Shown one piece after another: positions 10,300 to 17,099 of a DNA stretch of 64,000 bases; the first letter of the stretch is position 1, and every line of letters begins with the position of its first letter. Source of the DNA: an uncultured Lachnospiraceae bacterium (lineage in GTDB: Bacteria; Bacillota; Clostridia; Lachnospirales; Lachnospiraceae); NCBI GenBank assembly GCA_947173495.1, contig CAMWFQ010000008.1, positions 1-64,000 of the forward strand, given 5' to 3'. The notes below the pieces were generated by a model that saw only the letters and a list, made by a program, of their open reading frames with translations, had not been told where the DNA came from and made no database searches. The translations under genes and the position numbers were made by a program.

Positions 10300-10664
10300 A
10301 ATTGCGCTCCTTTTCCTAATAAACATGATTTCCCGCCGCCCTTTTTCGACCAGATTATATAATCAAGGCTGTCAAGAAATTTCTGTTTTTTATGAATATC
10401 ATTCAGAAGTGATCTGCGCCCCCTTTTCAACATATTGATTTGCTGTTCATCTGTCCCCGTTTCTTCTGTAAGCAATAAATACCTTTTTGCTTCTTCCGGT
10501 ACAAAACCAGAGCCGAGGAGCGTATCTATCAATCCCAGCCGCTCAAAATCTTCATCCCGGTAATTCTCCGGTATATTGCTCTCTCTGATTAAGCCAAAAG
10601 AAACATATTTCTCCAGAATGTTGTAGGGCAGGCCAAACTTTTTTTCAGCTTCTTTTAATGTCAT
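10296..10664 (-). CDS. MerR-type helix-turn-helix regulator
   Basis: A 122-residue protein beginning with a MerR-like winged helix (LKEAEKKFGLPYNILEKYVSFGLI, with YRDEDFERLGLIDTLLGSGF as the wing and second helix), followed by a helical dimer region. There is no cysteine-rich effector site. It is the first gene of the redox cluster on the minus strand and is coupled to the aldo/keto reductase by a 4-bp overlap, so it is the likely local regulator. Confidence 0.75.
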   Translation of the reverse strand: MTLKEAEKKFGLPYNILEKYVSFGLIRESNIPENYRDEDFERLGLIDTLLGSGFVPEEAKRYLLLTEETGTDEQQINMLKRGRRSLLNDIHKKQKFLDSLDYIIWSKKGGGKSCLLGKGAQL

Positions 10665-10687
10665 GGCTTCCTCTCTTTCATCTGAAC

Positions 10688-10738
10688 AAAAAAATAAGTG
10701 CCGCCGGATTTCGTTTTTTACGTTTTCCGGTTACACTT
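10688..10738 (-). terminator. Terminator after the LysR gene or leader terminator of the redox cluster
   Basis: On the minus strand, AAGTG-N3-CCGGA pairs with TCCGG-N3-CACTT across a loop and is followed by ATTTTTTTG. It lies 60 bp after the LysR stop and 23 bp before the MerR-like start. A weak promoter-like pair (TTGGAC at 10765-10770, TAAAAT at 10741-10746, both read on the minus strand) would start RNA inside it. It could therefore be an attenuator rather than a simple terminator. Confidence 0.6.
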
Positions 10739-10798
10739 ATATTTTACGCATTTTCCTTCTATATGTCCAATACCTATGTTTTATAGAAAAGTATACGC

Positions 10799-11668
10799 CT
10801 ATTGCATACTTTTGAGATATTCCAAAAAGCGGCCTGCCGCCCCAAAGTTCGGTTGAAACTTCTTCCACGCAAGTACCGAAGTCATGGACAGCTCTGGATA
10901 AAGCGGCCTGAATACCATACGCTCACTGCCGAATAAATTAACGGCTCCTTCTATCGTAAGTGCAGAAGCCACACCGCTGTCAACCAGCATAGCCACATTT
11001 GTAATAATATTATAGGTTGCAAAAATATCTAACTGTGAAAAGGAGCCACCCAGCCAATTCTCCAATTCCTTCTGTATGGACTGGCGATTTGTTGTTATCA
11101 ATGGCTCTCCAATTAAATCCTCCTTTGTAATGGTTTCCTTTTTAGCCAACGGATGCCCCGCCCGTAGGAGCAGCCCCCACTTTTCCTCTTTTTTCATACG
11201 GATATAATCAAACTTCGTTACATCTATCGGCTCTAATAAAAGGCCAAAATCCAACAGTCCCTGATCCAAGCGCTCTTTGATGTACTCCGCACTATTTGTA
11301 TAAAGTTGAAATTGTATTTTCGGATATTTCTTCCGAAATCCCGCCATAATGGCAGGCAACATCTGAGAAGCATTAAGTCCTCCGCTGCCAATCGAGATAA
11401 TGCCGCCAAGCTCCCCATGATTTTCAAATTCATTCTCGATTTTATCCATTAAAGCCACAACTTCCTCCGCACGACGGCGAAGCATAACACCGGCATCCGT
11501 CAATGCCAAGTGACGGCCCCGGATAAAAAGCTGTGTTCCAAGTTCTTCTTCTAATTGTGCCATCTGACGGCTAAGTGTGGGCTGTGTAACATGAAGCACA
11601 TCTGCTGCCCGTGATATATTTTCTTCCCGGACTACTGCCAGAAAGTATTGCAAAACTCGTAATTCCAT
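10799..11668 (-). CDS. LysR-family transcriptional regulator
   Basis: A 289-residue regulator. The N-terminal winged helix MELRVLQYFLAVVREENISR with ADVLHVTQPTLSRQMAQLEEELG is standard for LysR, and a substrate-binding-like effector domain follows (ISIGSGGLNASQMLPAI...). The ATG at 11668 follows ACGGAGGA; upstream in-frame ATGs lack a ribosome site. It reads in the same direction as the redox cluster and precedes it. Many LysR proteins in clostridia control neighbouring aldo/keto reductase and flavodoxin genes, so it may act here, but the gene is not divergent from its presumed target. Confidence 0.9.
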   Translation of the reverse strand: MELRVLQYFLAVVREENISRAADVLHVTQPTLSRQMAQLEEELGTQLFIRGRHLALTDAGVMLRRRAEEVVALMDKIENEFENHGELGGIISIGSGGLNASQMLPAIMAGFRKKYPKIQFQLYTNSAEYIKERLDQGLLDFGLLLEPIDVTKFDYIRMKKEEKWGLLLRAGHPLAKKETITKEDLIGEPLITTNRQSIQKELENWLGGSFSQLDIFATYNIITNVAMLVDSGVASALTIEGAVNLFGSERMVFRPLYPELSMTSVLAWKKFQPNFGAAGRFLEYLKSMQ

Positions 11669-12046
11669 GAGAAATCCTCCGTTTTTTCTATATTCATAGC
11701 CATTATAATAAAAGTATTCCAAATGGGCAAGCATTTGGCAAAAATATAGCTGAAACGCATAGAAATGTACCTTTTCCTTAAGCGTATGGAAATTCGCAAG
11801 CAATGCAAACTGCCACAAGTTTGCGTATTTTCACAGTTTATTCACAAATGAAAAACTGTAAAATTGCTTGTTGGTGACATATCCCCAAGCCCCTAAAGAT
11901 CGTCACCTTTGGTGACGTCTACGCGTCCGTTGGACACTGAAAAATTTAGATGGATAATTTTCAAAAAACAAAAAAATGCTATGCAGCCGAATAACTTCTT
12001 GCATAGCATTTTTTGTTTTTCCATTTACCTGGCATTAGTCGTGATT
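11669..12046. other. 378-bp gap between the accessory cluster and the next genes
   Basis: It holds the LysR promoter region, a small perfect hairpin (CGTCACC-TTT-GGTGACG, 11903-11919) followed by a short GTCC-GTT-GGAC hairpin, and the terminator listed separately. No gene is seen. This is one possible right border of the accessory block, but no flanking direct repeat could be recognised. Confidence 0.45.
11970..12016. terminator. Bidirectional-type terminator
   Basis: AAAAAATGCTATGCA and TGCATAGCATTTTTT form a long stem with A- and T-tracts on both sides. It lies 31 bp after the AraC gene stop (minus strand) and can stop transcription from either side. Confidence 0.85.
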
Positions 12047-12970
12047 TTATGAATGTTTCCTTATGGCTCCTTGCCTTTGCAGCGGGGTTGTTGACCTATC
12101 GTCAAGAGAGTCCCCATACTTTTTATTCAGCCGGTAAAAATTGGACATATTAGAAAATCCACAGTCCATGGCAATCTGAAACATATTCAGATCGGTAGTC
12201 TTTTCCAGTTCTTTTACTTTTTTCAGACGGAGCTTTGTCACGTATTCGCTGAATCCGTAGTGAGTGACTGATTTGAAATAAGTGCTGAAATAGGCGGGGC
12301 TCATGCAGGCAACGGCCGCCGCTTTTTCCAGAGAGAGCTTCTCTGTATAGTGAGAATTAATATAGTAAAGAGCTGTTTCAATGCGTTTCATGGATCGGTT
12401 TTTGTCGCTTAAAAGCATCGATTCTTCTTTGCCGGTACCACATTTCTGGTAGTGCCGTATAAGCAGGGTGAGAATACGCAGGATCTGGGATTTGATCATG
12501 AGACGATAGCCGACTCCTGCACATTTCCATTCTCTGCTGATATCCTGGATGATGTCCACGATCTGATCTGCATTTTCTTCATCTGCGCCTATTTTATTCC
12601 GGAAATTGCTTCCTCTGGACATGAACGGGCGCAGATAGTCATTGTCAAACATGGTAAGGGGCATGGAGACAAATTCTGCAGGAAAGATCATGACGACCAC
12701 TTCCATCTGATCATCTTCTATCTGCCAGCCGTGGAGCTCTACATTATTAAAAATGATCAGATCTTTTTCGTGAACTTCATATCGCCTGCCATTTACATAG
12801 TAGTATCCATGTCCCTTTTTAATGTAAGTGATTTCACAGTAGCTGTGCCAATGAAAGAAGTCCTCCTGATTATCTTTTTCATACAGAACCTGTTCCATAA
12901 TCAGAAACGGGAATTCCGGATTGAGTTCGATCGCATCTCTTGTAATAATCATAATTATCGTCCATTTCAT
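12047..12970 (-). CDS. AraC-family regulator with cupin sensor domain
   Basis: A protein of about 301-307 residues. The N-terminal AraC cupin domain has FFHWHSYCEITYIKKG and the GR.YEVHEKDLIIFNN strand. The C-terminal double helix-turn-helix begins near residue 195 (IETALYYINSHYTEKLSLEKAA, given as a region), with MSPAYFSTYFK and a second helix FQIAMDCGFSNMSNFYRLNKKYG. It lies 33 bp after the fucose-isomerase-like gene on the same strand, so it is probably its own operon's regulator responding to a sugar. The start may be ATG 12970 or 12952; neither has a strong ribosome site. Confidence 0.88.
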   Translation of the reverse strand: MKWTIIMIITRDAIELNPEFPFLIMEQVLYEKDNQEDFFHWHSYCEITYIKKGHGYYYVNGRRYEVHEKDLIIFNNVELHGWQIEDDQMEVVVMIFPAEFVSMPLTMFDNDYLRPFMSRGSNFRNKIGADEENADQIVDIIQDISREWKCAGVGYRLMIKSQILRILTLLIRHYQKCGTGKEESMLLSDKNRSMKRIETALYYINSHYTEKLSLEKAAAVACMSPAYFSTYFKSVTHYGFSEYVTKLRLKKVKELEKTTDLNMFQIAMDCGFSNMSNFYRLNKKYGDSLDDRSTTPLQRQGAIRKHS

Positions 12971-13003
12971 ACCCGGAATATGCGGAAGGCATGTAAAAGC
13001 CTG

Positions 13004-14371
13004 TTATCCTTCAAGCACGTGAAAGCCCATAATCCGGGACAACTCTTTGATCTTCTTTCTATAGTCCCCGAAGATAAGTACCTGGTGATGCCCAAAGCCG
13101 GCCAGATTGTGCATATAAGTCCTTGCATCATCCATCTTAATAAAATAGTATGGACTGCAATAGACGCTGTCATACTCGGAACGGATAACTTCGCCTGTTT
13201 TCAGACAAATGGTATCTCCCGCAGGATTAAACCTTCCCAGTGTCACTGTATTTGCATGGTTCTCAGCGAAATCAACCTGGAGTTTGCCTCCAAACCCCTG
13301 GCCGGTAAATGCCCACAACTTATAGTTTAAGGGCTTGGTGCCATATCCGTTCATGCACAGGGCCGGTACTGCATGATGCAGGCGCAGCAGTTCGTCTGTC
13401 TCGTGATTGGGGTTTCCCATAAAAGCGGGACGCTCTGCAAGGTACTGCATGATGCACATGGCCATCAGTGCATTCAGATCCTCCTCGCAGCCGCTGGGGA
13501 TTCCTTCGTCCTTCATGAGAGAGTGGCACATACAGGGAGTAAATTTACGCTCCTGAGGAATTTCCGATGTGCACAGCTCATGGCAGGCGGTAGAGAAAGC
13601 GTTGCAGTCATATACGTCCATCATTTTTCTGGCTGCCAGATAATATTTAATATCATTCAGGAACCAGTCCGTGTTTACCTTTGTCTCCAGAGATCCGCCT
13701 AAAATTTTGTCGGCAAGAGGACGTGCCTGCTCGTCAGTAATCTGATCCATATAGGAGAAAATTTCGCGGAAGGGAAGCTTGACCACCTCGAAACCGTACT
13801 TCTGCCGCAGAATTTCAGGATCCCGGATCAGGCTCTGAATCCCGAAGGTGGGCTGACCGCCGGCAGTCAGTATCAGAGCGCGGGTGTTACGAACGGCCTT
13901 TCTCACCCAGAGAAGCTGCACAATCTCATTCAGATCCTGCAGGTCCATGGCAACATAAGCTTCCACTCCGATATTTCTGCAGTATGCGGCAAAGTCAATT
14001 CCCTCATTTCCATTCTGCATGATCACCACAGGCTTATGATAGCGTTCCAACTTGGGAATCCGCCAGTTCATGCAAAGGAAAAAGTCGATTTGATCAATGT
14101 CCTCTTCGATCTGGCTCCACATCTGGCCTGACACTACGAACTTTTCGTCATATCTGGCGTCAATGGCGGGCAGAAGCTTAACTTTGTCAGAGACGCCCTT
14201 CAGTGTTTCACGGGCAGCAGCAAAGGCAGCATCTGCAGCCTGAGTTTCGGCCTCCCTGGTCATATCTTCTCTGCGGCCCGCACGGCAGGGGCCTTCCCAG
14301 AAATGAGAGTGTGTAAGGCAGCCCACAACAGGACGGGCGATTAGTTTGGTATCCATTGCTTTTTGCTTCAT
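13004..14371 (-). CDS. L-fucose isomerase-like sugar isomerase family protein
   Basis: A 455-residue cytoplasmic protein resembling the L-fucose/L-arabinose isomerase superfamily, with N-terminal Rossmann-like domains (VVGCLTHSHFWEG, DQIDFFLCMNWRIPKLERY) and a C-terminal isomerase-like part with TACHELCTSE, CEEDLNALMAMCIMQYL and MGNPNHETDELLRLHHA. The paired acidic residues (E in CEEDLNA, D in the HETDELL area) and His fit metal-binding positions of the family, but the exact substrate is unclear. Start ATG 14371 has GGAGGG 8 bases upstream; the ATG at 14386 overlaps that site. It is transcribed with the downstream AraC regulator. Confidence 0.75.
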   Translation of the reverse strand: MKQKAMDTKLIARPVVGCLTHSHFWEGPCRAGRREDMTREAETQAADAAFAAARETLKGVSDKVKLLPAIDARYDEKFVVSGQMWSQIEEDIDQIDFFLCMNWRIPKLERYHKPVVIMQNGNEGIDFAAYCRNIGVEAYVAMDLQDLNEIVQLLWVRKAVRNTRALILTAGGQPTFGIQSLIRDPEILRQKYGFEVVKLPFREIFSYMDQITDEQARPLADKILGGSLETKVNTDWFLNDIKYYLAARKMMDVYDCNAFSTACHELCTSEIPQERKFTPCMCHSLMKDEGIPSGCEEDLNALMAMCIMQYLAERPAFMGNPNHETDELLRLHHAVPALCMNGYGTKPLNYKLWAFTGQGFGGKLQVDFAENHANTVTLGRFNPAGDTICLKTGEVIRSEYDSVYCSPYYFIKMDDARTYMHNLAGFGHHQVLIFGDYRKKIKELSRIMGFHVLEG

Positions 14372-14560
14372 ATAAGTTCCCTCCAATACCTGATTTTAAC
14401 TGATAAGTTTATTTTATCGGCATTAAGGGGAAAAAGCGTCTCTCTTTTTTGGAATTTTATGTACTTTCTTAAGATTCCTCTCTGACAGGGTTCTTAATTT
14501 ATTATAACAGAACGAAATATAAAAGAGTACAGAAAGAAATGATTTGTTCGAGGTGTTGAG

Positions 14561-15703
14561 ATGATTTACTTAAATAATGCGGCGACTACCTGGCCGAAGC
14601 CGCAATGTGTGCAGAACGCCTGCATTGATTTTTTTCATCAGCTGCCGGCAGGGCAGTTCAGGAGTTCTGTCGATACAGGAAAGACGGATGTTTTTGAAAA
14701 CTGTCAGAAGAAGCTGGGAATGCTTTTGGGGATTCGCGAAACAGAGAGGATTCATTTCACCTCCGGTTCCACAGAAGCGTTTAATAAGCTTCTGTATGGT
14801 CTTGGGATTCCGGCGTCTCAGATTATTGTGACAGCTACGGAACACAACAGTGTGCTCAGACCGCTTTATAACATCCCATCTATTCAGGGGAAGCCGGTGA
14901 TTGTGCCCTGCAACGGAAACGGCAGGGTACTGCCGGAGGAACTGGAAAAATGTATTACGCCGGCGACCAGGGCAGTAGTAGTCAATCATTGTTCTAATGT
15001 AACAGGCTGCATTCAGGATATGGAAAAAATCGGAAGGATCGCAAAGGAGCATCATCTGTTGCTGATAGCAGACATTTCCCAGAGCGCAGGCTGTATTCCG
15101 GTAGATGTGGATGGCTGGATGGCTGATGCCGTGGCCTTTACCGGACATAAAAGTCTGTTCGGTATCCAGGGAAGCGGCGGGTATTATGTCAGGAGCGCGG
15201 TTCCGTTCCGGCCTATGATGTTTGGAGGAAGCGGCAGAGACAGCAGCAGACTGATCTACCAGGAAGAGAATTATGAGTATGACACAGGTACGCAGAACGG
15301 AATTGGCGTCGCCGCGCTGGATGCGGGCCTGACCTATCTTCTGGAAAAAGGGGTAGAAACCATTCACAGAGAGGAACAGGAGAAAATGCGCTGGCTGTAT
15401 GAGAAGCTCGCCTGTCTTGAATCGGTTATCCTTTATGGAAATTTAGAGGAAAACAAGGGGCCGGTGCTGAGCTTTCGTGTAAAAGGGATAGAGGCGTCAG
15501 ATACTGCCTACATTCTCCAGAATGGTTATGGGATCGTCACCAGAGCCGGCCTGCACTGTGCGCCTCTCATCCATCCCTGGCTGGGGTCCGGGCGGGGAGG
15601 AACCGTAAGGATCAGCATTTCAGATCAAAATACCTGGGAGGAACTGGAGCAGTTCGCAGCCGCGATGGAGGAGATTGACCGGATGGCAGCTGCGGAACTG
15701 TAG
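14561..15703 (+). CDS. Class V aminotransferase / cysteine desulfurase-like enzyme
   Basis: A 380-residue PLP enzyme of the cysteine desulfurase type. It begins MIYLNNAATTWPKP, has the HxSN-like stretch VNHCSNVTGC, the cofactor Asp/Gln region LLIADISQSAG, and the PLP lysine in TGHKSLFGIQG (Lys197). A cysteine in AGLHCAPLIHPWLG (Cys333) matches the active-site cysteine position of this group. It could supply sulfur or selenium; no iron-sulfur assembly genes are adjacent, so the role is open. The gene reads divergently from the isomerase gene, and its last 16 bases are the first copy of the tandem repeat that follows. Confidence 0.87.
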   Translation: MIYLNNAATTWPKPQCVQNACIDFFHQLPAGQFRSSVDTGKTDVFENCQKKLGMLLGIRETERIHFTSGSTEAFNKLLYGLGIPASQIIVTATEHNSVLRPLYNIPSIQGKPVIVPCNGNGRVLPEELEKCITPATRAVVVNHCSNVTGCIQDMEKIGRIAKEHHLLLIADISQSAGCIPVDVDGWMADAVAFTGHKSLFGIQGSGGYYVRSAVPFRPMMFGGSGRDSSRLIYQEENYEYDTGTQNGIGVAALDAGLTYLLEKGVETIHREEQEKMRWLYEKLACLESVILYGNLEENKGPVLSFRVKGIEASDTAYILQNGYGIVTRAGLHCAPLIHPWLGSGRGGTVRISISDQNTWEELEQFAAAMEEIDRMAAAEL

Positions 15704-15910
15704 TAAATCAGCAGTTGCCAGGAAATGCAGGGAATGATATTCCGTCTGCGAAAGCAGAAGGAAATCATTCCAGATCAGAGAGCATTGGAGGGCAGCTGCG
15801 GAACTGGAAAATCAGCAGAAGCCAGGAAATGCAGGGAATGATATTCCGTCTGCGAAAGCAGAAGGAAATCATTCCAGATCAGAGAGCATTGGAGGGCAGC
15901 TGCGGAACTG
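15685..15910. repeat. Tandem 104-106-bp repeat with a 41-nt hairpin in each copy
   Basis: GGCAGCTGCGGAACTG occurs at 15685, 15791 and 15895, and the sequence between is nearly identical in the two intervals. Each interval holds a long hairpin (15731-15771 and 15835-15875): outer stem GGAATGAT/ATCATTCC, then TTCC/GGAA, then TCTGC/GCAGA closed by a GAAA tetraloop. The first repeat begins inside the end of the aminotransferase gene, so the array arose by duplication of that gene's end plus its downstream region. Confidence 0.9.
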
Positions 15911-15929
15911 GAATAGGAGAGATAAGATT

Positions 15930-16250
15930 ATGGCAAAAGTTACGTCAGTAGTAGAATCCAGAGAACGCTGTGCAGAAGCAGGATGGTTTGCATATGATCT
16001 TCTGCTGGATCAGCCAATGGACAGGGCATTTATCAGAAGTCTTAAAGGGATAGGAGGCTCCTTTGTGTTTTTGGAGATGCTGAAAAATCCTTTTTTTAAG
16101 CTGGAGGCGGATCACTATCTGCTAAAGGGGGTCCAGGGGAATGATTTCTTCCGGCTGGCGATGCACGGGGATCATCTGCAGGAGCTGGAGAGGGTGAAGA
16201 CGTATCTTTCAGAATTAGCCGGTGAATCAGCCGGTGGTCCTGAACCATAA
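15930..16250 (+). CDS. Small conserved-looking protein of unknown function
   Basis: A 106-residue soluble protein with a clear ribosome site (AGGAGAG before ATG 15930). It has mixed alpha/beta character, with a central hydrophobic helix GSFVFLEMLKNPFFKLEADH and a C-terminal helix LQELERVKTYLSEL. There is no signal, membrane segment or cysteine pair. It follows the class V aminotransferase gene after the tandem repeat and may form an operon with it. I do not recognise the family. Confidence 0.65.
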   Translation: MAKVTSVVESRERCAEAGWFAYDLLLDQPMDRAFIRSLKGIGGSFVFLEMLKNPFFKLEADHYLLKGVQGNDFFRLAMHGDHLQELERVKTYLSELAGESAGGPEP

Positions 16251-16364
16251 TTTCCCGAAGGATTCCGAACTGCCGTCTGGTCTGGCTGAAAGACTGCTCG
16301 ATGGGCATATAAGCTGCCGGGTTAATAGATATGCCGAAAAAAATGAAAAAAATAAATTTAGGGC

Positions 16365-16393
16365 TTGCCAAATGGAAAACTATCGGGTATAAT
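16365..16393 (+). promoter_or_regulatory. Promoter of tRNA-Gln
   Basis: TTGCCA at 16365-16370 and perfect TATAAT at 16388-16393 are 17 bp apart and end 18 bp before the tRNA. Confidence 0.8.
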
Positions 16394-16411
16394 AGCTAAG
16401 GTACTTGAGAT

Positions 16412-16483
16412 TGGGCTATCGCCAAACGGTAAGGCAACGGACTCTGACTCCGTCATTTCAAGGTTCGAATCCTTGTAGCCCAG
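16412..16483 (+). tRNA. tRNA-Gln (anticodon CUG)
   Basis: The 72-nt gene starts TGGGCTATCGCC, has the 7-bp acceptor TGGGCTA/TAGCCCA with discriminator G, an anticodon stem ACGGA/TCCGT with loop CTCTGAC (anticodon CTG at 16444-16446), and a GGTTCGAATCC T-arm. The leading T is characteristic of bacterial tRNA-Gln. CCA is not encoded. Confidence 0.95.
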
Positions 16484-16490
16484 CGAATGT

Positions 16491-16522
16491 GACCCAGTGG
16501 AGAAATCTGTTGGGTCTTTTTT
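16491..16522 (+). terminator. Terminator of tRNA-Gln
   Basis: GACCCA at 16491-16496 pairs with TGGGTC at 16511-16516, followed by six T. It lies 7 bp after the tRNA end. Confidence 0.75.
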
Positions 16523-16529
16523 ATGCACA

Positions 16530-16574
16530 CGGGCACCCAGAGGGAAAATGTCAGCAGAAGCTGACGGGTGCCCG
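16530..16574. repeat. Two-part hairpin downstream of tRNA-Gln
   Basis: CGGGCACCC (16530-16538) pairs with GGGTGCCCG (16566-16574), and inside it GTCAGC-AGAA-GCTGAC (16550-16565) forms a second perfect stem directly abutting the right arm. It is not followed by a T-tract. It is immediately upstream of a partial copy of the palindromic repeat family. Confidence 0.7.
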
Positions 16575-16591
16575 GTGCGTAAGGAAAATTG

Positions 16592-16620
16592 TGTCTGCGT
16601 AGCACGCACCCCACGCGCGA
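16592..16620. repeat. Partial copy of the palindromic repeat family
   Basis: The motif TGCGTAGCACGCACCCCACG followed by CGCGAG matches the opening half of the copies at 22.7 and 37.6 kb, then breaks off at the truncated nucleotidyltransferase gene. It supplies the junction where the 5' end of that gene is lost. Confidence 0.6.
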
Positions 16621-16853
16621 GAGGTGACTATACAGATGATTCGGATATAGATATTGCGTTGCTTGTGAAATGCGATTGTTTGGAAGCAAAGAAATTTGAT
16701 GATGCTTTGGCTGAAATTGGAACCAAACTTGCCATGAAATATTTTGCTGTTGTTAACTTTGTCAGCTTGCCATATGGTGAATTTGCTGAGAAGAGGACAT
16801 GGTACAGCCATTTTAAAAATATTGACATGGAAGGGGAGGCGCTATATGGATAG
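16617..16853 (+). pseudogene. 5'-truncated MNT-type nucleotidyltransferase (antitoxin of MNT/HEPN pair)
   Basis: The remaining 79 residues start within the active-site motif: ARGDYTDDSDIDIALLV retains the two catalytic aspartates, but the preceding Gly-Ser of the family GSxxRG motif and about 30 N-terminal residues are missing. They are replaced by repeat sequence. The frame is technically open back to 16497 across the tRNA terminator, but that stretch has no homology to the family. The stop overlaps the HEPN start (16846) as in intact pairs. It is probably not functional. Confidence 0.75.
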
Positions 16854-17064
16854 AGAATATTATGTAGATCTTGTCAAACTCCGATTGGAAAGGGCCAAGG
16901 AAATTTTGGAAGATTTGCAGGAGCTGTTTGCCAGAGGATCTTTTAAATCGGCAAATAACAGGGCGTTTTATGCAGTGGAAAAAAGCATTAAAGCATTGCT
17001 GGCAACCCGGGAAATAGAAGTGGCCACACATACTGTGAAAAGCAAGTTGGTGAAAGCCGGATAA
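16846..17064 (+). pseudogene. 3'-truncated HEPN-domain toxin remnant
   Basis: The 72 residues correspond to the first half of a HepT-like HEPN protein: a helix LVKLRLERAKEILEDLQELF, then FKSANNRAFYAVEKSIKALLATREI. Intact relatives have about 120-130 residues with a catalytic R-x4-6-H motif in the C-terminal half; here the protein ends in KSKLVKAG within an inverted repeat, so the ribonuclease motif is lost. It begins ATG 16846 overlapping the nucleotidyltransferase frame, preceded by AAGGGGAGG. Confidence 0.75.
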
Positions 17065-17091
17065 GAGCGACATTCTCTTATCCGGCTTTCA
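17051..17091. repeat. 17-bp perfect inverted repeat ending the HEPN remnant
   Basis: TGAAAGCCGGATAAGAG (17051-17067) is repeated inverted at 17075-17091 around a 7-nt loop. The HEPN remnant stops inside the left arm, and the alpha-glucosidase gene on the other strand ends 9 bp beyond the right arm. It can act as a terminator for both, but lacks a T-tract directly after it. Confidence 0.8.
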
Positions 17092-17099
17092 GCATCTCA

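Noticed and set aside
12452-13330. Long plus-strand frame across the AraC and isomerase genes
   Set aside because: It spans two real genes on the other strand and their gap, and encodes no recognisable protein.
15685-15910. Possible CRISPR array
   Set aside because: Only two long units without short direct repeats separated by unique spacers; the units are near-identical throughout.
15715-15951. Open frame across the tandem repeat
   Set aside because: It merely translates the repeated hairpin units in two frames, has no ribosome site and overlaps the start of the real small gene.
16497-16616. Upstream extension of the nucleotidyltransferase frame
   Set aside because: It runs through the tRNA terminator, a hairpin and a repeat, and has no family residues.
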